Positions 53,200 to 64,000 are shown, counted from the stretch's first letter. The stretch is 64,000 nt of DNA from Azotobacter salinestris (GCF_009363155.1 NZ_CP045302.1:4727194-4791193), one strand, 5' to 3'. Notes: generated by a model not told the origin, from the letters alone. Translations and numbers: made by a program.

Positions 53200-54431
53200 G
53201 GGGATGTTCCTTGGTCATCGGCCGAGGAGGGCGCCTCGCTCAGGGCGTGCAGATCGAAGCTGCGGGCGTAGGCCGCAGGATCGGAGCCGTCCCAGCGCTT
53301 GCCGTCCAGCAGAGTGGCGCTGCGCATGGCGGTGGCGGGCTGCACGATGCCGAGGGCGGCGGCAGCATCGCGATACAGCTCAAGCTGTTGCACCTGGCTG
53401 GCGATGGCGAAGTAATCCGGATCTTCGCGCAACAGCCCCCAGCGGCGGAACTGGGTCATGAACCAGAGTCCGTCGGAAAGGTAGGGCAGGTTGACCTCGC
53501 CCTCGCCATAAAAGCGCAGGGCATGGCTGTCGTGCCAGGCATGGCCGTTGCCATCCTCGTAGTTGCCGAGGAAGCGCGGCTCGATCACCTGGCGTGGCGC
53601 GGCGACGTAGGCGTCGGCGCTGATCAGTTGCGCGGTACCGGCCTTGTTCTCTTCGCTGGCGTCGATGAAGCGGCTGGCCTCGAGCACGGCCATGATCAGG
53701 GCGCGGGCGGTGTTGGGATACTGTTCGACGAAGGCGCGGGTACAGCCAAGAACCTTCTCCGGGTGGTCCGGCCAGATCGACTGGCTGGTGGCGATGGTGA
53801 AACCCATGCCCTGGTCGATGGCATGGGCGCCCCAGGGTTCGCCGGCGCAGAAGCCGTCGATGCGGCCGGCGCGCAGGTGTTCGACCATCTGTGGCGGCGG
53901 CACCACCAGCGTGTTCACGTCTTCGAGGGGATGGATGTTCAGACTGGCGAGCCAGTAGTAGAGCCAGAGGGCGTGGGTGCCGGTGGGGAAGGTCTGGGCC
54001 AGGGTGAGCTTTGCACTGCTCTGGTGCACATGCCGGAGCAATGTCTCGCCACTGCACACGCCGGCCTGTCGGAGCGGGGTCGACAGATTGATGCTCTGGC
54101 CGTTCTGGTTGAGGCCCATCAGCACCGCCATATCGGTCGCCGGTGCGCCGCCGATGCCGAGCTGCATGCTGTAGATCAGTCCGTACAGCCCTTGGGCAGC
54201 GTCCAGCTCGCCGCTGAGCAGCTTGTCGCGCAGGCTCGACCAGGATACCTGGCGCTTGAGGTTTAGGCTCAGTCCGTAGGGTTCGGCAAAGCCCTGGGTC
54301 GCGGCGACGATCAGCGACGCGGAGTCGGTGAGCGGCATGAAGCCCAGGTTGAGCGAGCTCTTCTCGGGGGCGTCACTGCCTGCGACCCAAGCCTGGGCAT
54401 CCGCTCTGGGAGTCGTGTGGTGGTCTGTCAT
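53181..54431 (-). CDS. nasS: NasS, nitrate/nitrite sensor protein (NrtA-like)
   Basis: The 416-residue protein resembles the periplasmic nitrate-binding protein NrtA but has no signal peptide, as expected of the cytoplasmic sensor NasS. Recognisable parts are LGFMPLTDSASLIVAATQG, QVSWSSLRDKLLSGELDAAQGLYG and GRIDGFCAGEPWGA. NasS sequesters NasT and releases it when nitrate or nitrite binds. A sigma-54 promoter, hexaloop hairpin and terminator precede it. Confidence 0.94.
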   Translation of the reverse strand: MTDHHTTPRADAQAWVAGSDAPEKSSLNLGFMPLTDSASLIVAATQGFAEPYGLSLNLKRQVSWSSLRDKLLSGELDAAQGLYGLIYSMQLGIGGAPATDMAVLMGLNQNGQSINLSTPLRQAGVCSGETLLRHVHQSSAKLTLAQTFPTGTHALWLYYWLASLNIHPLEDVNTLVVPPPQMVEHLRAGRIDGFCAGEPWGAHAIDQGMGFTIATSQSIWPDHPEKVLGCTRAFVEQYPNTARALIMAVLEASRFIDASEENKAGTAQLISADAYVAAPRQVIEPRFLGNYEDGNGHAWHDSHALRFYGEGEVNLPYLSDGLWFMTQFRRWGLLREDPDYFAIASQVQQLELYRDAAAALGIVQPATAMRSATLLDGKRWDGSDPAAYARSFDLHALSEAPSSADDQGTSPCCASS

Positions 54432-54452
54432 GGTGTCTTCCGGCGCTGAACG

Positions 54453-54500
54453 AAAAGGCGTCGCCTCGGCTACTGCCTGGGGCAGGGCCGAAGCGACGCC
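54453..54500 (-). terminator. Leader terminator (attenuator) of nasS-nasT
   Basis: Minus strand GGCGTCGC pairs with GCGACGCC, extended inside by TCGGC/GCCGA and CTGCC/GGCAG, then TTTTCG. Its end lies 21 bp before the nasS ATG. Confidence 0.9.
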
Positions 54501-54515
54501 ATTGTCGATGAATGG

Positions 54516-54533
54516 GGCCCCGCCGTTGGGGCC
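54516..54533 (-). promoter_or_regulatory. Hexaloop hairpin, predicted NasT (ANTAR) site in the nasS-nasT leader
   Basis: Minus strand GGCCCC pairs perfectly with GGGGCC around loop AACGGC, identical to the nasA leader loop and having A1 and G4. It sits 15 bases before the leader terminator. Confidence 0.82.
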
Positions 54534-54553
54534 GCCGATGCTGCTGGGCTCTA

Positions 54554-54569
54554 AGCAATAAACGCGCCA
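54554..54569 (-). promoter_or_regulatory. Sigma-54 promoter of nasS-nasT
   Basis: Minus strand TGGCGCGTTTATTGCT fits TGGCAC-N5-TTGCW with one -24 change and exact spacing. Predicted start is near 54543, ten bases before the hexaloop stem. A weak NtrC-like half match (TGCGCT-N5-GGTGGC) lies at 54597-54613. Confidence 0.82.
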
Positions 54570-54626
54570 GGAGTCGAGACATCGGCCTTTCGACCTGCCA
54601 CCACTCTAGCGCAGGTCGACGGAAAA

Positions 54627-54659
54627 GAAGAAGCCCCGCACGGGGGCGGGGCTTCTTCA
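54627..54659. terminator. Terminator of acnB
   Basis: GAAGAAGCCCCG and CGGGGCTTCTTC form a 12-bp stem, with T4 following on the minus strand. It separates acnB from the nasS promoter. Confidence 0.93.
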
Positions 54660-54676
54660 TTCAGCGCGAGTGACGC

Positions 54677-57286
54677 TTAGGCTTGCAGGACCGGGAGTTC
54701 GGCCTTGGCTGCAGCTTCCTTGTACTCGGCGATCTGGTCGAAGGACAGGTAGCGATAGATATCGGCAGCCATGGTGTCGATGTTCTTCGCGTATTCCATG
54801 TACTCCTCGACGGTCGGCAGCTTGCCGAGGATCGAGGCGACCGACGCCAGTTCGGCGGACGCCAGGAACACGTTGGTCGCATCGCCCAGGCGGTTCGGGA
54901 AGTTACGGGTCGAGGTGGAGACCACGGTCGAACCGGTCTGTACGCGGGCCTGGTTACCCATGCACAGCGAGCAGCCCGGCATTTCCATGCGTGCACCGGC
55001 CTTGCCGTAGATGCCGTAGTAGCCTTCCTCGGTCAGCTGGTGGGCGTCCATCTTGGTCGGCGGAGCCAGCCACAGGCGGGTCGGGATGCCGCCCTTGACC
55101 TTGTCGAGCAGCTTGCCGGCCGCGCGGAAGTGACCGATGTTGGTCATGCAGGAGCCGATGAACACTTCATCGATCTTCTGACCGGCAACGGTGGACAGCA
55201 GGCGGGCATCGTCCGGGTCGTTCGGCGCGCAGAGAACCGGCTCCTTCACTTCGGACAGGTCGATCTCGATCACGGCCGCGTATTCGGCGTCCTTGTCGGC
55301 TTCCAGCAGCTTCGGATTGGCCAGCCAGGCTTCCATCGCCTGGGCGCGACGCTCCAGGGTGCGGGCATCGCCGTAGCCTTCGCCGATCATCCAGCGCAGC
55401 ATGGTGATGTTCGAGCGCAGGTATTCGGCGATGGCCGCTTCCGGCAGCTTGATGGCGCAACCGGCAGCGGAACGCTCGGCGGAGGCGTCGGACAGCTCGA
55501 AGGCTTGCTCGACCGTCAGGCTGTCCAGACCTTCGATCTCGAGGATGCGGCCGGAGAAAATGTTCTTCTTGCCTTTCTTCTCGACGGTCAGCAGGCCGGC
55601 CTGGATCGCGTAGTAGGGGATGGCATGCACCAGGTCACGCAGGGTGATGCCGGGCTGCATCTTGCCCTTGAAACGCACCAGCACGGATTCCGGCATGTCC
55701 AGCGGCATCACGCCGGTGGCGGCGGCGAAGGCCACCAGGCCGGAACCGGCCGGGAAGGAGATGCCGATCGGGAAGCGGGTGTGCGAGTCACCACCGGTAC
55801 CCACGGTATCCGGCAGCAGCATGCGGTTCAGCCAGCTGTGGATGATGCCGTCGCCCGGACGCAGGGACACGCCGCTGCGGTTCATGATGAAGTCCGGCAG
55901 GGTGTGGTGGGTCTTGACGTCGATGGGCTTCGGATAGGCGGCGGTGTGGCAGAAGGACTGCATCACCAGGTCGGCGGAGAAGCCGAGGCAGGCCAGATCC
56001 TTCAGCTCGTCGCGGGTCATCGGGCCGGTGGTGTCCTGGGAGCCGACGGTGGTCATCTTCGGCTCACAGTAGGTGCCCGGACGCACGCCCTTGCCTTCCG
56101 GCAGACCGCAGGCGCGGCCAACCATCTTCTGAGCGAGGGTGAAGCCCTTGCCGCTGTCGGCCGGAGCTTCCGGCTTCTTGAACAGGGTGGACGGCGCCAG
56201 GCCCAGCTCGGCGCGGGCCTTCTCGGTCAGGCCGCGGCCGATGATCAGCGGGATACGGCCGCCGGCGCGGACTTCGTCGAGCAGCACGTCGGTCTTCAGC
56301 GAGAAGGTGGTGACCAGCTCGTCGCTGCCGTTGCGGCGCACTTCACCCTTGATCGGGTAGACGTCGATGACGTCGCCCATGGCCAGGTTGGTGCAGTCGA
56401 ATTCGATCGGCAGGGCGCCGGCGTCTTCCATGGTGTTGTAGAAGATCGGGGCGATCTTGGTGCCGAAGCAGAAGCCACCGGCGCGCTTGTTCGGCACATA
56501 GGGGATGTCGTCGCCGAAGAACCACAGCACCGAGTTGGTGGCGGACTTGCGGGAGGAGCCGGTACCGACCACGTCACCGACGTAGGCAACCGGGAAGCCC
56601 TTGGCCTTGACCGCTTCGATCTGCTTCAGCGGGCCGACGGAGCCCGGTTGGACTGGCTCGATGCCATCGCGCGCCATCTTCAGCATGGCCAGCGCGTGCA
56701 GCGGGATGTCGGGGCGCGACCAGGCGTCCGGAGCGGGGGACAGGTCGTCGGTGTTGGTTTCGCCCGGGACCTTGAACACGGTCAGGGTGACTTTTTCCGG
56801 AACGGCCGGACGGGCCAGGAACCACTCGCCGTCAGCCCAGGACTGCAGCACGGCCTTGGCGGCGGCGTTGCCCTTCTTGGCGCGCTCGGCGACGTCGTGG
56901 AAGGCGTCGAACATCAGCAGGGTGTGCTTGAGTTGCTCGGCAGCCACGGTGGCCAGCTCGGCGCTGTCCAGCAGCTCGACCAGGGTGGCGATGTTGTAGC
57001 CGCCCTGCATGGTGCCCAGCAGCTCGACGGCGCGGGTCTTGCTGATCAGCGGGGAAGTGGCTTCGCCCTTGGCGACAGCGGAGAGGAAACCTGCCTTGAC
57101 GTAGGCTGCTTCGTCCACGCCCGGCGGAACACGGTTGGTGATCAGGTCAACCAGGAATTCTTCTTCGCCGGCCGGCGGATTCTTCAGCAATTCGACCAGA
57201 GCAGCGGTCTGCTCGGCGTTCAGCGGCTGGGGCACAACGCCCTGGGCGGCACGCTCTTCTACGTGTTTGCGATAGGCTTCAAGCAC
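54677..57286 (-). CDS. acnB: AcnB, bifunctional aconitate hydratase 2 / 2-methylisocitrate dehydratase
   Basis: The 869-residue aconitase B has the N-terminal HEAT-like domain (about 1-160), the swivel domain moved to the N-terminal half ([17 protein letters not shown]) and the Fe-S core: [17 protein letters not shown] and [12 protein letters not shown] hold cluster cysteines. The start is GTG at 57286: it has GAGGG 7 bp upstream and gives the exact N-terminus [13 protein letters not shown] known for pseudomonad AcnB; upstream ATGs would add unrelated residues. AcnB can also hydrate 2-methylaconitate, complementing the prp operon. Confidence 0.96.
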   Translation of the reverse strand: MLEAYRKHVEERAAQGVVPQPLNAEQTAALVELLKNPPAGEEEFLVDLITNRVPPGVDEAAYVKAGFLSAVAKGEATSPLISKTRAVELLGTMQGGYNIATLVELLDSAELATVAAEQLKHTLLMFDAFHDVAERAKKGNAAAKAVLQSWADGEWFLARPAVPEKVTLTVFKVPGETNTDDLSPAPDAWSRPDIPLHALAMLKMARDGIEPVQPGSVGPLKQIEAVKAKGFPVAYVGDVVGTGSSRKSATNSVLWFFGDDIPYVPNKRAGGFCFGTKIAPIFYNTMEDAGALPIEFDCTNLAMGDVIDVYPIKGEVRRNGSDELVTTFSLKTDVLLDEVRAGGRIPLIIGRGLTEKARAELGLAPSTLFKKPEAPADSGKGFTLAQKMVGRACGLPEGKGVRPGTYCEPKMTTVGSQDTTGPMTRDELKDLACLGFSADLVMQSFCHTAAYPKPIDVKTHHTLPDFIMNRSGVSLRPGDGIIHSWLNRMLLPDTVGTGGDSHTRFPIGISFPAGSGLVAFAAATGVMPLDMPESVLVRFKGKMQPGITLRDLVHAIPYYAIQAGLLTVEKKGKKNIFSGRILEIEGLDSLTVEQAFELSDASAERSAAGCAIKLPEAAIAEYLRSNITMLRWMIGEGYGDARTLERRAQAMEAWLANPKLLEADKDAEYAAVIEIDLSEVKEPVLCAPNDPDDARLLSTVAGQKIDEVFIGSCMTNIGHFRAAGKLLDKVKGGIPTRLWLAPPTKMDAHQLTEEGYYGIYGKAGARMEMPGCSLCMGNQARVQTGSTVVSTSTRNFPNRLGDATNVFLASAELASVASILGKLPTVEEYMEYAKNIDTMAADIYRYLSFDQIAEYKEAAAKAELPVLQA

Positions 57287-57672
57287 AGTTTTACCCTCAT
57301 CAGTGGTCCCAGGGGTTTCCGGGACACGCATCCTGGGAATCTCCGCACGCAAGCGCCTTCGCCGCTTTATGGGCGGCACGGCCAAGGTTGCGATGATCCC
57401 CCTCCAGAAGCTGTTTTCAAAGTTTTACGCCGAGAGGGGAGGCACTGGCGCCCAGGGGCGGGGTGCCAGCGCCGTTCCATTCGGGTCAACTGTGCTCGTG
57501 ACGCTTTGAAAACAGCTTCGACCGGACAGTGGTGCCAAAAAGGCGTTGGCAGTGTACTGGAAAGCGGTGGTCGAGTTAAAGCCGCCGAGGGGTTCATGCG
57601 GGTGACCGGGGCTAGACAAAGGGCTAAGATACCGTCCCGTTTTCGCGTCTCTCCGGTCTCTGTCCTTCGCCC
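57287..57672. other. Divergent region acnB-DUF1289 with inverted-repeat element
   Basis: A 386-bp region holding the acnB ribosome binding site and the inverted-repeat element at 57408-57519. I see no coding region, and no clear -10/-35 pair for acnB. Confidence 0.5.
57408..57519. repeat. 112-bp element with perfect 16-bp terminal inverted repeats
   Basis: GAAGCTGTTTTCAAAG (57408-57423) and its exact reverse complement CTTTGAAAACAGCTTC (57504-57519) enclose 80 bp. That interior contains a further imperfect 12-bp stem (GGCACTGGCGCC against GGTGCCAGCGCC). No target-site duplication is evident. It could be a MITE-like insertion, a chromosomal repeat or a large RNA hairpin. Confidence 0.8.
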
Positions 57673-58149
57673 ATGTCCCATCAGCGCATCAAGACGCCCT
57701 GTGTCGGTCTCTGCTCCACGGTCTATGGCGATCTGGTCTGCCGGGGCTGCAAGCGTTTCCATCACGAGGTGGTGAACTGGAACCAGTACACCGAAGAGGA
57801 GAAGCGTGCCGTCTGGCAGCGGCTGGAGTCCCTTCTGGTGCAGGTGGTGCAGGCCAAGCTGGAGGTGTTCGATGCGCAGTGTCTGCGTCGGCAGCTCGAG
57901 CAGCGACAGATCCGCTTCGTGACCGAGCAATCGGTGTATTGCTGGGCGTACCAGTTGATCGCCCGCGGCGCCCGCTCGATCAACCAGCTCGAGGCCTACG
58001 GCATCGTCCTGCTGCCGGAGTTCCGCGATTGGGAGTTGCCGGCCCTTCGCGATGCCATTGATCGCGAATTCTTCCTGCTTTCCGAAGCTCACTACGAGCG
58101 CTACATCGCTCCGCGCTTCCTGCGCGAGGGCATGCAGGTGCGCGTCTGA
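57673..58149 (+). CDS. DUF1289 family Cys-rich protein
   Basis: The 158-residue protein starts with the DUF1289 motif TPCVGLCSTVYGDLVCRGCKR (about 8-28), in which four Cys (C..C..C..C) may bind a metal or Fe-S cluster. The remaining helical part (about 60-158) is longer than in minimal DUF1289 proteins. Function is unknown. miaE follows on the same strand after 75 bp with its own -10 element. Confidence 0.82.
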   Translation: MSHQRIKTPCVGLCSTVYGDLVCRGCKRFHHEVVNWNQYTEEEKRAVWQRLESLLVQVVQAKLEVFDAQCLRRQLEQRQIRFVTEQSVYCWAYQLIARGARSINQLEAYGIVLLPEFRDWELPALRDAIDREFFLLSEAHYERYIAPRFLREGMQVRV

Positions 58150-58188
58150 GGGCGGGGCTGCCGACTCCTCCGCCATGGGCGGGCGCCG

Positions 58189-58194
58189 TATAAT
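58189..58194 (+). promoter_or_regulatory. -10 element of miaE
   Basis: A consensus TATAAT lies 31 bp upstream of the miaE ATG in GC-rich DNA. No clear -35 box is visible at 17 bp. Confidence 0.5.
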
Positions 58195-58224
58195 GCCCGG
58201 CTTTCCAAGTCCAGTCAGATTGCC

Positions 58225-58827
58225 ATGTCCCTGCTTCCCGAAATCGAAAGCTTCCTGCTCTGTCCGACTCCCCAGGCCTGGATCGAGCAGGCATTGCAGC
58301 ACCCCGAGATCCTGCTGATCGATCACGCCAACTGCGAAAAGAAGGCGGCCGGCACGGCGCTGACCCTGCTGTTTCGCCATGTCGACAAGGAAGACCTGCA
58401 ATACAAGCTTTCGCGCCTGGCTCGCGAGGAGCTGCGCCATTTCGAGCAGGTGGCCGACTTGATGAAGAAGCGCGGCGTCGTCTACCGGCCGCTTACCGCC
58501 TCGCTCTACGCCCAGCGCCTGCATGCGCATATCCGCAAGAACGAGCCGGGCCGACTGGTCGATACCCTGATCGTCGGCGCCTACATCGAGGCGCGTTCCT
58601 GCGAACGCTTCCATCGTCTGGCGCCGTTTCTCGACGAGGAACTGGGGCGCTTCTACGTCTCGCTGCTCGCTTCGGAGGCGCGGCACTATCAGGACTACCT
58701 GGGCATGGCTCGTCAGTATGCCGGCGAGCCGATCGACGAGCGCGTGGCCTTCTTCGCCGAGATCGAGCGTCAGGCGATTCTTGCCCCGGATACGGAATTC
58801 CGCTTCCACAGCGGTGTGGCGGTCTGA
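58225..58827 (+). CDS. miaE: MiaE, tRNA 2-methylthio-N6-isopentenyladenosine hydroxylase
   Basis: The 200-residue ferritin-like di-iron enzyme hydroxylates ms2i6A37 in tRNA using oxygen. Iron ligands are seen in HANCEKKAAGTA (Glu/His), REELRHFEQV (ExxH), AYIEARSCERF and SEARHYQDY (ExxH). Length and motifs match MiaE fully. Confidence 0.94.
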   Translation: MSLLPEIESFLLCPTPQAWIEQALQHPEILLIDHANCEKKAAGTALTLLFRHVDKEDLQYKLSRLAREELRHFEQVADLMKKRGVVYRPLTASLYAQRLHAHIRKNEPGRLVDTLIVGAYIEARSCERFHRLAPFLDEELGRFYVSLLASEARHYQDYLGMARQYAGEPIDERVAFFAEIERQAILAPDTEFRFHSGVAV

Positions 58828-58937
58828 CGGCCGTTTCTCTCGGAGTTGGCCAGAACGCTGCCGGTCAACCCTCCGTCGATCGCTCGGGCGTGCTTGGCTT
58901 GCCCTGGCGATGGCGGAGCGGCCTTCTGATGCTGCGG

Positions 58938-59663
58938 TCAGGCGATGGGGAGTGGGGCCAAGTGGTAGCCGCTGGCGTCGACTTGCAGCACCCAGCCTTG
59001 GTGATTCCAGTCGCCCAGGACGATACGTCGGGCCTTCCGACCGTCGATCTGCAGCTCGTGTACGGCAGGGCGGTGGGTGTGGCCGTGGATCAGGGTCAAC
59101 ACGCCATGGGCAGCCATGATCCGCGGCACCTCCTCGGGTGTGACGTCAACGATTTCGGTGGCTTTCTGGCGGACCTGCGTGCGGCTGGCCTCTCTCCACT
59201 TGCGTGCCAGTTGCTGGCGCTTGGAGAGGGGGAGGTGGCGCAGGAGCCATAGTGACACCGGATTGCGCAGGCGCCGGCGAAAGCGCATGTAGGCGATATC
59301 GCGGGTACACAGGGTATCGCCATGCATCAGCAGTACGGGGGCGCCGTTCAGCTCGATGCAGGTGGGGTCGCGCAGCAGGGTGCAGCCGGCCAGGCGGCAG
59401 AATGCGCGGCCGATGAGGAAGTCACGGTTGCCATGCATCAGGAAGACCCGTGTGCCCTGGTCCGCCACTTCGCGAAGCGCCTCGGCAATGGCGTGCTGGA
59501 AGGGCGTCATGGCGTCGTCGCCGATCCAGGCTTCGAAGAAGTCTCCGAGGATGTACAGCGCTTCGGCCTGGCTGGCGCGCTCCTTCAGGAAGCGCAGGAA
59601 CGCCCGCGCGATGTCCGGGCGTTCCTCATCAAGGTGCAGATCCGAGATCAGCAGCGTAGTCAT
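58938..59663 (-). CDS. lpxH: LpxH, UDP-2,3-diacylglucosamine pyrophosphatase
   Basis: The 241-residue calcineurin-type phosphoesterase yields lipid X in lipid A synthesis. Metal-binding motifs are ISDLHLDE (7-14), [20 protein letters not shown] and GHTHRP, the order specific to LpxH. It begins 5 bp after ppiB on the same strand. Confidence 0.95.
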   Translation of the reverse strand: MTTLLISDLHLDEERPDIARAFLRFLKERASQAEALYILGDFFEAWIGDDAMTPFQHAIAEALREVADQGTRVFLMHGNRDFLIGRAFCRLAGCTLLRDPTCIELNGAPVLLMHGDTLCTRDIAYMRFRRRLRNPVSLWLLRHLPLSKRQQLARKWREASRTQVRQKATEIVDVTPEEVPRIMAAHGVLTLIHGHTHRPAVHELQIDGRKARRIVLGDWNHQGWVLQVDASGYHLAPLPIA

Positions 59664-59668
59664 CGGGA

Positions 59669-60163
59669 TTATTCGACGATCTCGGCCTTCTCGATGATCA
59701 CGTCGTCAACCGGGACGTCCTGATGGCCGGCGCGGGAAGTGGTGGGGAGGCCCTTGATCTTGTCGACCACCTCCATGCCCTCGACCACTTCACCGAACAC
59801 GGCATAACCCCAGCCCTGGGTAGTCGGCGCGGTATGGTCGAGGAAGCTGTTGTCCTTGACGTTGATGAAGAACTGGGCGCTGGCCGAATGCGGATCCATG
59901 GTGCGGGCCATGGCGATGGTGCCGGTCTTGTTGGACAGGCCGTTGTTGGCCTCGTTCTTGATCGGAGCGCGGGTCGGCTTCTGCTTCATGCCTGGTTCGA
60001 AACCGCCGCCCTGGATCATGAAATTGCCGATCACGCGGTGGAAGATGGTGCCGTCGTAATGGCCCTCCTTCACGTACTGCTCGAAGTTGGCAGCGGTTTC
60101 CGGTGCCTTGTCGGCGAACAGCTTCAGGGTGATGGTGCCGTGGTTGGTGTGCAGCTTGATCAT
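59669..60163 (-). CDS. ppiB: PpiB, cytoplasmic peptidyl-prolyl cis-trans isomerase B (cyclophilin)
   Basis: The 164-residue cyclophilin has no signal peptide. Active-site parts [25 protein letters not shown] and [14 protein letters not shown] are present. It is in an operon with lpxH and divergent from glnS. Confidence 0.95.
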   Translation of the reverse strand: MIKLHTNHGTITLKLFADKAPETAANFEQYVKEGHYDGTIFHRVIGNFMIQGGGFEPGMKQKPTRAPIKNEANNGLSNKTGTIAMARTMDPHSASAQFFINVKDNSFLDHTAPTTQGWGYAVFGEVVEGMEVVDKIKGLPTTSRAGHQDVPVDDVIIEKAEIVE

Positions 60164-60232
60164 GGCTGAGTTCCGCTGGGTGGGTGAGGAATGCCCGGAC
60201 CGCGCCGGCCGATGGTCGTTGATGCCGGGTCT

Positions 60233-60262
60233 CTGTCAGGGGCATGACGGGTCCGCTATGAT
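60233..60262 (+). promoter_or_regulatory. Candidate sigma-70 promoter of glnS-cysS
   Basis: CTGTCA (60233-60238) and TATGAT (60257-60262) are 18 bp apart and lie 58 bp upstream of the glnS ATG. Confidence 0.45.
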
Positions 60263-60319
60263 AAGCCCTTTGCATTGGCCGGCCTACCCTGGCTGGCGCC
60301 GACATGTTTCAAGGATCCC

Positions 60320-61990
<1,671 letters not shown>

Positions 61991-63376
61991 ATGACGCTTT
62001 CCATCTACAGCACCCTGTCCAAGAGCAAGGACGCATTCAAGCCGCTGGAAGGCAACAAGGTCCGCATGTACGTATGCGGCATGACCGTCTACGACTTCTG
62101 CCACATCGGCCACGCGCGGGTGATGGTGGCGTTCGACGTGGTGAGCCGCTGGCTGCGCCATCGCGGCTATGAGCTGACCTATGTGCGCAACATCACCGAC
62201 ATCGACGACAAGATCATCAAGCGCGCCAACGAGAATGGCGAGTCGTTCCAGGATCTGGTCGGGCGCATGATCGCCGCCATGCATGAGGACGAGGCGCGCC
62301 TCAACGTGCTGCGTCCGGACATCGAGCCGCGTGCCACCGATCATATCGCCGGTATGCACGCGATGATCCAGACCCTGATCGCCAAGGGTTTTGCCTATGC
62401 GCCAGGCAACGGCGACGTCTACTACCGGGTCGGCAGGTTCGAGGGCTACGGCAAGCTGTCGCGCCGCAAGATCGAAGATCTGAAGATCGGTGCGCGCATC
62501 GAGGTGGGCGAAGCCAAGGAGGATCCGCTCGACTTCGTGCTATGGAAGGGCGCCAAGCTGGGCGAGCCGAGTTGGGAGTCGCCTTGGGGGCCCGGTCGTC
62601 CGGGTTGGCACATCGAGTGCTCGGTGATGTCCACCTGCTGCCTGGGCGAAACCTTCGACATTCATGGCGGTGGTCCGGATCTGGTGTTCCCCCATCACGA
62701 GAACGAGATCGCCCAGAGCGAGGCGGCCACCGGCAAGCTGTACGCCAACACCTGGATGCATGCCGGTGCGGTGCGTGTCGACGGTGAGAAGATGTCCAAA
62801 TCGTTGGGCAACTTTTTCACCATCCGCGAAGTGTTGGAGAAGTACCACCCCGAGGTGGTTCGCTATCTGCTGGTGTCCAGCCACTACCGTAGCCCGATCA
62901 ATTACTCCGAGGACAGCCTGCGCGAGGCCAAAGCCGCTCTGGGGCGCTTCTACAACGCCCTCAAAGGGTTGCCGGACGCGCAGCCTGCCGGCGGCGAGGA
63001 ATTCGTTGCACGCTTCGCGGCAGCCATGGATGACGACTTCAATACTCCGGAAGCCTGCGCCGTGCTGTTCGAGCTGGCCCGTGAGGTCAACCGCCTGCGC
63101 GAGTCGGATCTCGCCGCTGCCGCCGGCCTGGCCGCGCGCCTGCGCGAGCTGGCTGGACTGCTCGGCGTGCTGAGGTTCGAGCCGGAAGCTTTCCTGCAGG
63201 CCGGCGCCGAGGGCAGGGTGGATGCCGCCAAGGTGGAGGCATTGATCGCTGCTCGTCTTGCAGCGCGCGCCGAGAAGAACTGGGCCGAGTCCGATCGCAT
63301 CCGCGACCAGCTTGCTGCCATGGGCGTGGTGCTGGAGGATGGCAAGGGTGCTACCACCTGGCGCCTGGCCGAGTGA
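61991..63376 (+). CDS. cysS: CysS, cysteinyl-tRNA synthetase
   Basis: The 461-residue class I synthetase has HIGH in [11 protein letters not shown], zinc ligands in MYVCGMT and IECSVMS with HHENE, and KMSKS in [10 protein letters not shown]. It begins at the base after the glnS stop, so the two are cotranscribed. Confidence 0.96.
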   Translation: MTLSIYSTLSKSKDAFKPLEGNKVRMYVCGMTVYDFCHIGHARVMVAFDVVSRWLRHRGYELTYVRNITDIDDKIIKRANENGESFQDLVGRMIAAMHEDEARLNVLRPDIEPRATDHIAGMHAMIQTLIAKGFAYAPGNGDVYYRVGRFEGYGKLSRRKIEDLKIGARIEVGEAKEDPLDFVLWKGAKLGEPSWESPWGPGRPGWHIECSVMSTCCLGETFDIHGGGPDLVFPHHENEIAQSEAATGKLYANTWMHAGAVRVDGEKMSKSLGNFFTIREVLEKYHPEVVRYLLVSSHYRSPINYSEDSLREAKAALGRFYNALKGLPDAQPAGGEEFVARFAAAMDDDFNTPEACAVLFELAREVNRLRESDLAAAAGLAARLRELAGLLGVLRFEPEAFLQAGAEGRVDAAKVEALIAARLAARAEKNWAESDRIRDQLAAMGVVLEDGKGATTWRLAE

Positions 63377-63427
63377 GAAGGTATTTCCGCTAAGGTGGGG
63401 CGTCTGGATGCGCCCTCGGGTGGAAAT

Positions 63428-63456
63428 ATGGCACCCCAGGCCGGGGGTGCCATTTT
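63428..63456 (+). terminator. Terminator of glnS-cysS
   Basis: ATGGCACCCC and GGGGTGCCAT form a 10-bp stem followed by TTTT, 52 bp past the cysS stop. Confidence 0.88.
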
Positions 63457-63472
63457 CATGGAGAGCCTCTGG

Positions 63473-64000
63473 TTACCGGTGCAATTGCTCGGCTGCGTAC
63501 AGGGTGTTTTCCAGCAGGCAGGCGCGGGTCATCGGGCCGACGCCGCCTGGGACAGGGGTGATCCACCCTGCACGTGCGGCTGCGGTGGAAAACTCCACGT
63601 CGCCGACCAGTCTGCCGTCCTCAAGGCGGTTGATGCCGACATCTATGACAATTGCTCCAGGTTTGATCCACTCGCCTTTGACCAAGCCAGGCTTTCCGGC
63701 TGCAACCACCACCAGGTCGGAGCGACTAACGTGCTCGGCCAGATTACGGGTGAAGCGGTGGGTGACGGTCGCTGTGCAGCCAGCCAATAGCAATTCCAGT
63801 GCCATCGGGCGGCCAACGATATTGGAGGCGCCGACAACCGTAGCGTCCAGGCCGTACAGGTCTATGCCGGTACTCTGCAGGAGTGTCATGATGCCTTTGG
63901 GAGTGCAGGGGCGCAGCAACGGCATGCGTTGAGCGAGGCGGCCGATATTGTAGGGATGGAAGCCGTCCACGTCCTTGTCCGGGCGAATGCGCTCTAGTAG
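63473..64000 (-). CDS. folD: FolD, methylenetetrahydrofolate dehydrogenase/cyclohydrolase (C-terminal part)
   Basis: About 175 residues are visible; the N-terminus lies beyond the window. NAD(P)-binding motifs [17 protein letters not shown] and DVGINRL, and the terminal [19 protein letters not shown], identify FolD, which interconverts one-carbon tetrahydrofolates. The segment starts [13 protein letters not shown], the substrate-binding loop. Confidence 0.94.
   Translation of the reverse strand, partial: LLERIRPDKDVDGFHPYNIGRLAQRMPLLRPCTPKGIMTLLQSTGIDLYGLDATVVGASNIVGRPMALELLLAGCTATVTHRFTRNLAEHVSRSDLVVVAAGKPGLVKGEWIKPGAIVIDVGINRLEDGRLVGDVEFSTAAARAGWITPVPGGVGPMTRACLLENTLYAAEQLHR

Noticed and set aside
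54683-57775. A 1030-residue open frame on the plus strand
   Set aside because: It lies antisense to acnB and runs in the usual GC-rich mirror frame; the composition (His/Gln/Gly/Val-rich, no motifs) is that of a shadow.

Overview
The window is a GC-rich gammaproteobacterial chromosome segment. OprI, OprF with SigX upstream, CysB, AcnB, PpsA and the nas/nir genes all read as Pseudomonadaceae (Pseudomonas or a close relative such as Azotobacter). From memory, roughly 14-64 kb follows the P. aeruginosa order DAHP synthase, cysB, cysH, pabB ... ppsA, sigX-oprF, cobA-nasC-nirD-nirB-kinase-nasA, nasT-nasS, acnB, lpxH, ppiB, glnS, cysS, folD. The propionate operon and a few smaller genes are interpolated, and some expected neighbours are absent. 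No rRNA, tRNA, CRISPR array, prophage or insertion sequence was recognised.

Layout. 0-3.7 kb: a zinc-starvation cluster around one Zur-like palindrome, with folE2 and a damaged-looking metal ABC transporter on one side and dksA2-zigA-DUF1826 on the other. 3.7-13.6 kb: housekeeping and envelope genes (tatD, an MltF-type lytic transglycosylase, thpR, greB, the YbbA/YbbP transporter, tesA, an L,D-transpeptidase convergent with the lipoprotein gene oprI, a small GNAT protein). 13.6-18.3 kb: DAHP synthase, cysB, cysH, pabB. 18.3-21.4 kb: an aspartyl protease / 7TM / ATP-grasp operon. 21.7-28.4 kb: the GntR-controlled methylcitrate operon prpB-prpC-acnD-prpF. 28.7-33.1 kb: ppsR, ppsA and a RraA-like gene. 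33.3-36.2 kb: cfrX-cmpX-sigX-oprF. 36.3-46.1 kb: assimilatory nitrate/nitrite genes (cobA, nasC, nirD, nirB, a PP2C-kinase fusion, nasA), all on the minus strand. 46.7-52.6 kb: a sulfatase-fold membrane enzyme, a PfkB-type kinase, a leucine-rich-repeat kinase, alaC and a 99-residue orphan. 52.6-57.3 kb: nasT, nasS, acnB. 57.7-64 kb: a DUF1289 protein, miaE, lpxH, ppiB, glnS, cysS and partial folD.

The most interesting reading is regulatory. nirB, nasA and nasS each have a sigma-54-type promoter (GG and GC at the canonical spacing), then a leader with a hairpin whose six-base loop has A at position 1 and G at position 4, then a strong intrinsic terminator just before the start codon. This is the expected substrate of NasT, an ANTAR antiterminator encoded here. 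nirB has two such hairpins and nasA and nasS one each, with the same loop AACGGC. The same leader on nasS-nasT predicts that NasT antiterminates its own operon, giving a nitrate-triggered positive feedback loop beneath NtrC/sigma-54 control.

Other points worth attention are an apparent deletion fusion of two metal-transporter genes at the left edge, a 112-bp element bounded by perfect 16-bp inverted repeats upstream of acnB, and two similarly built double-hairpin repeats bracketing nasC.
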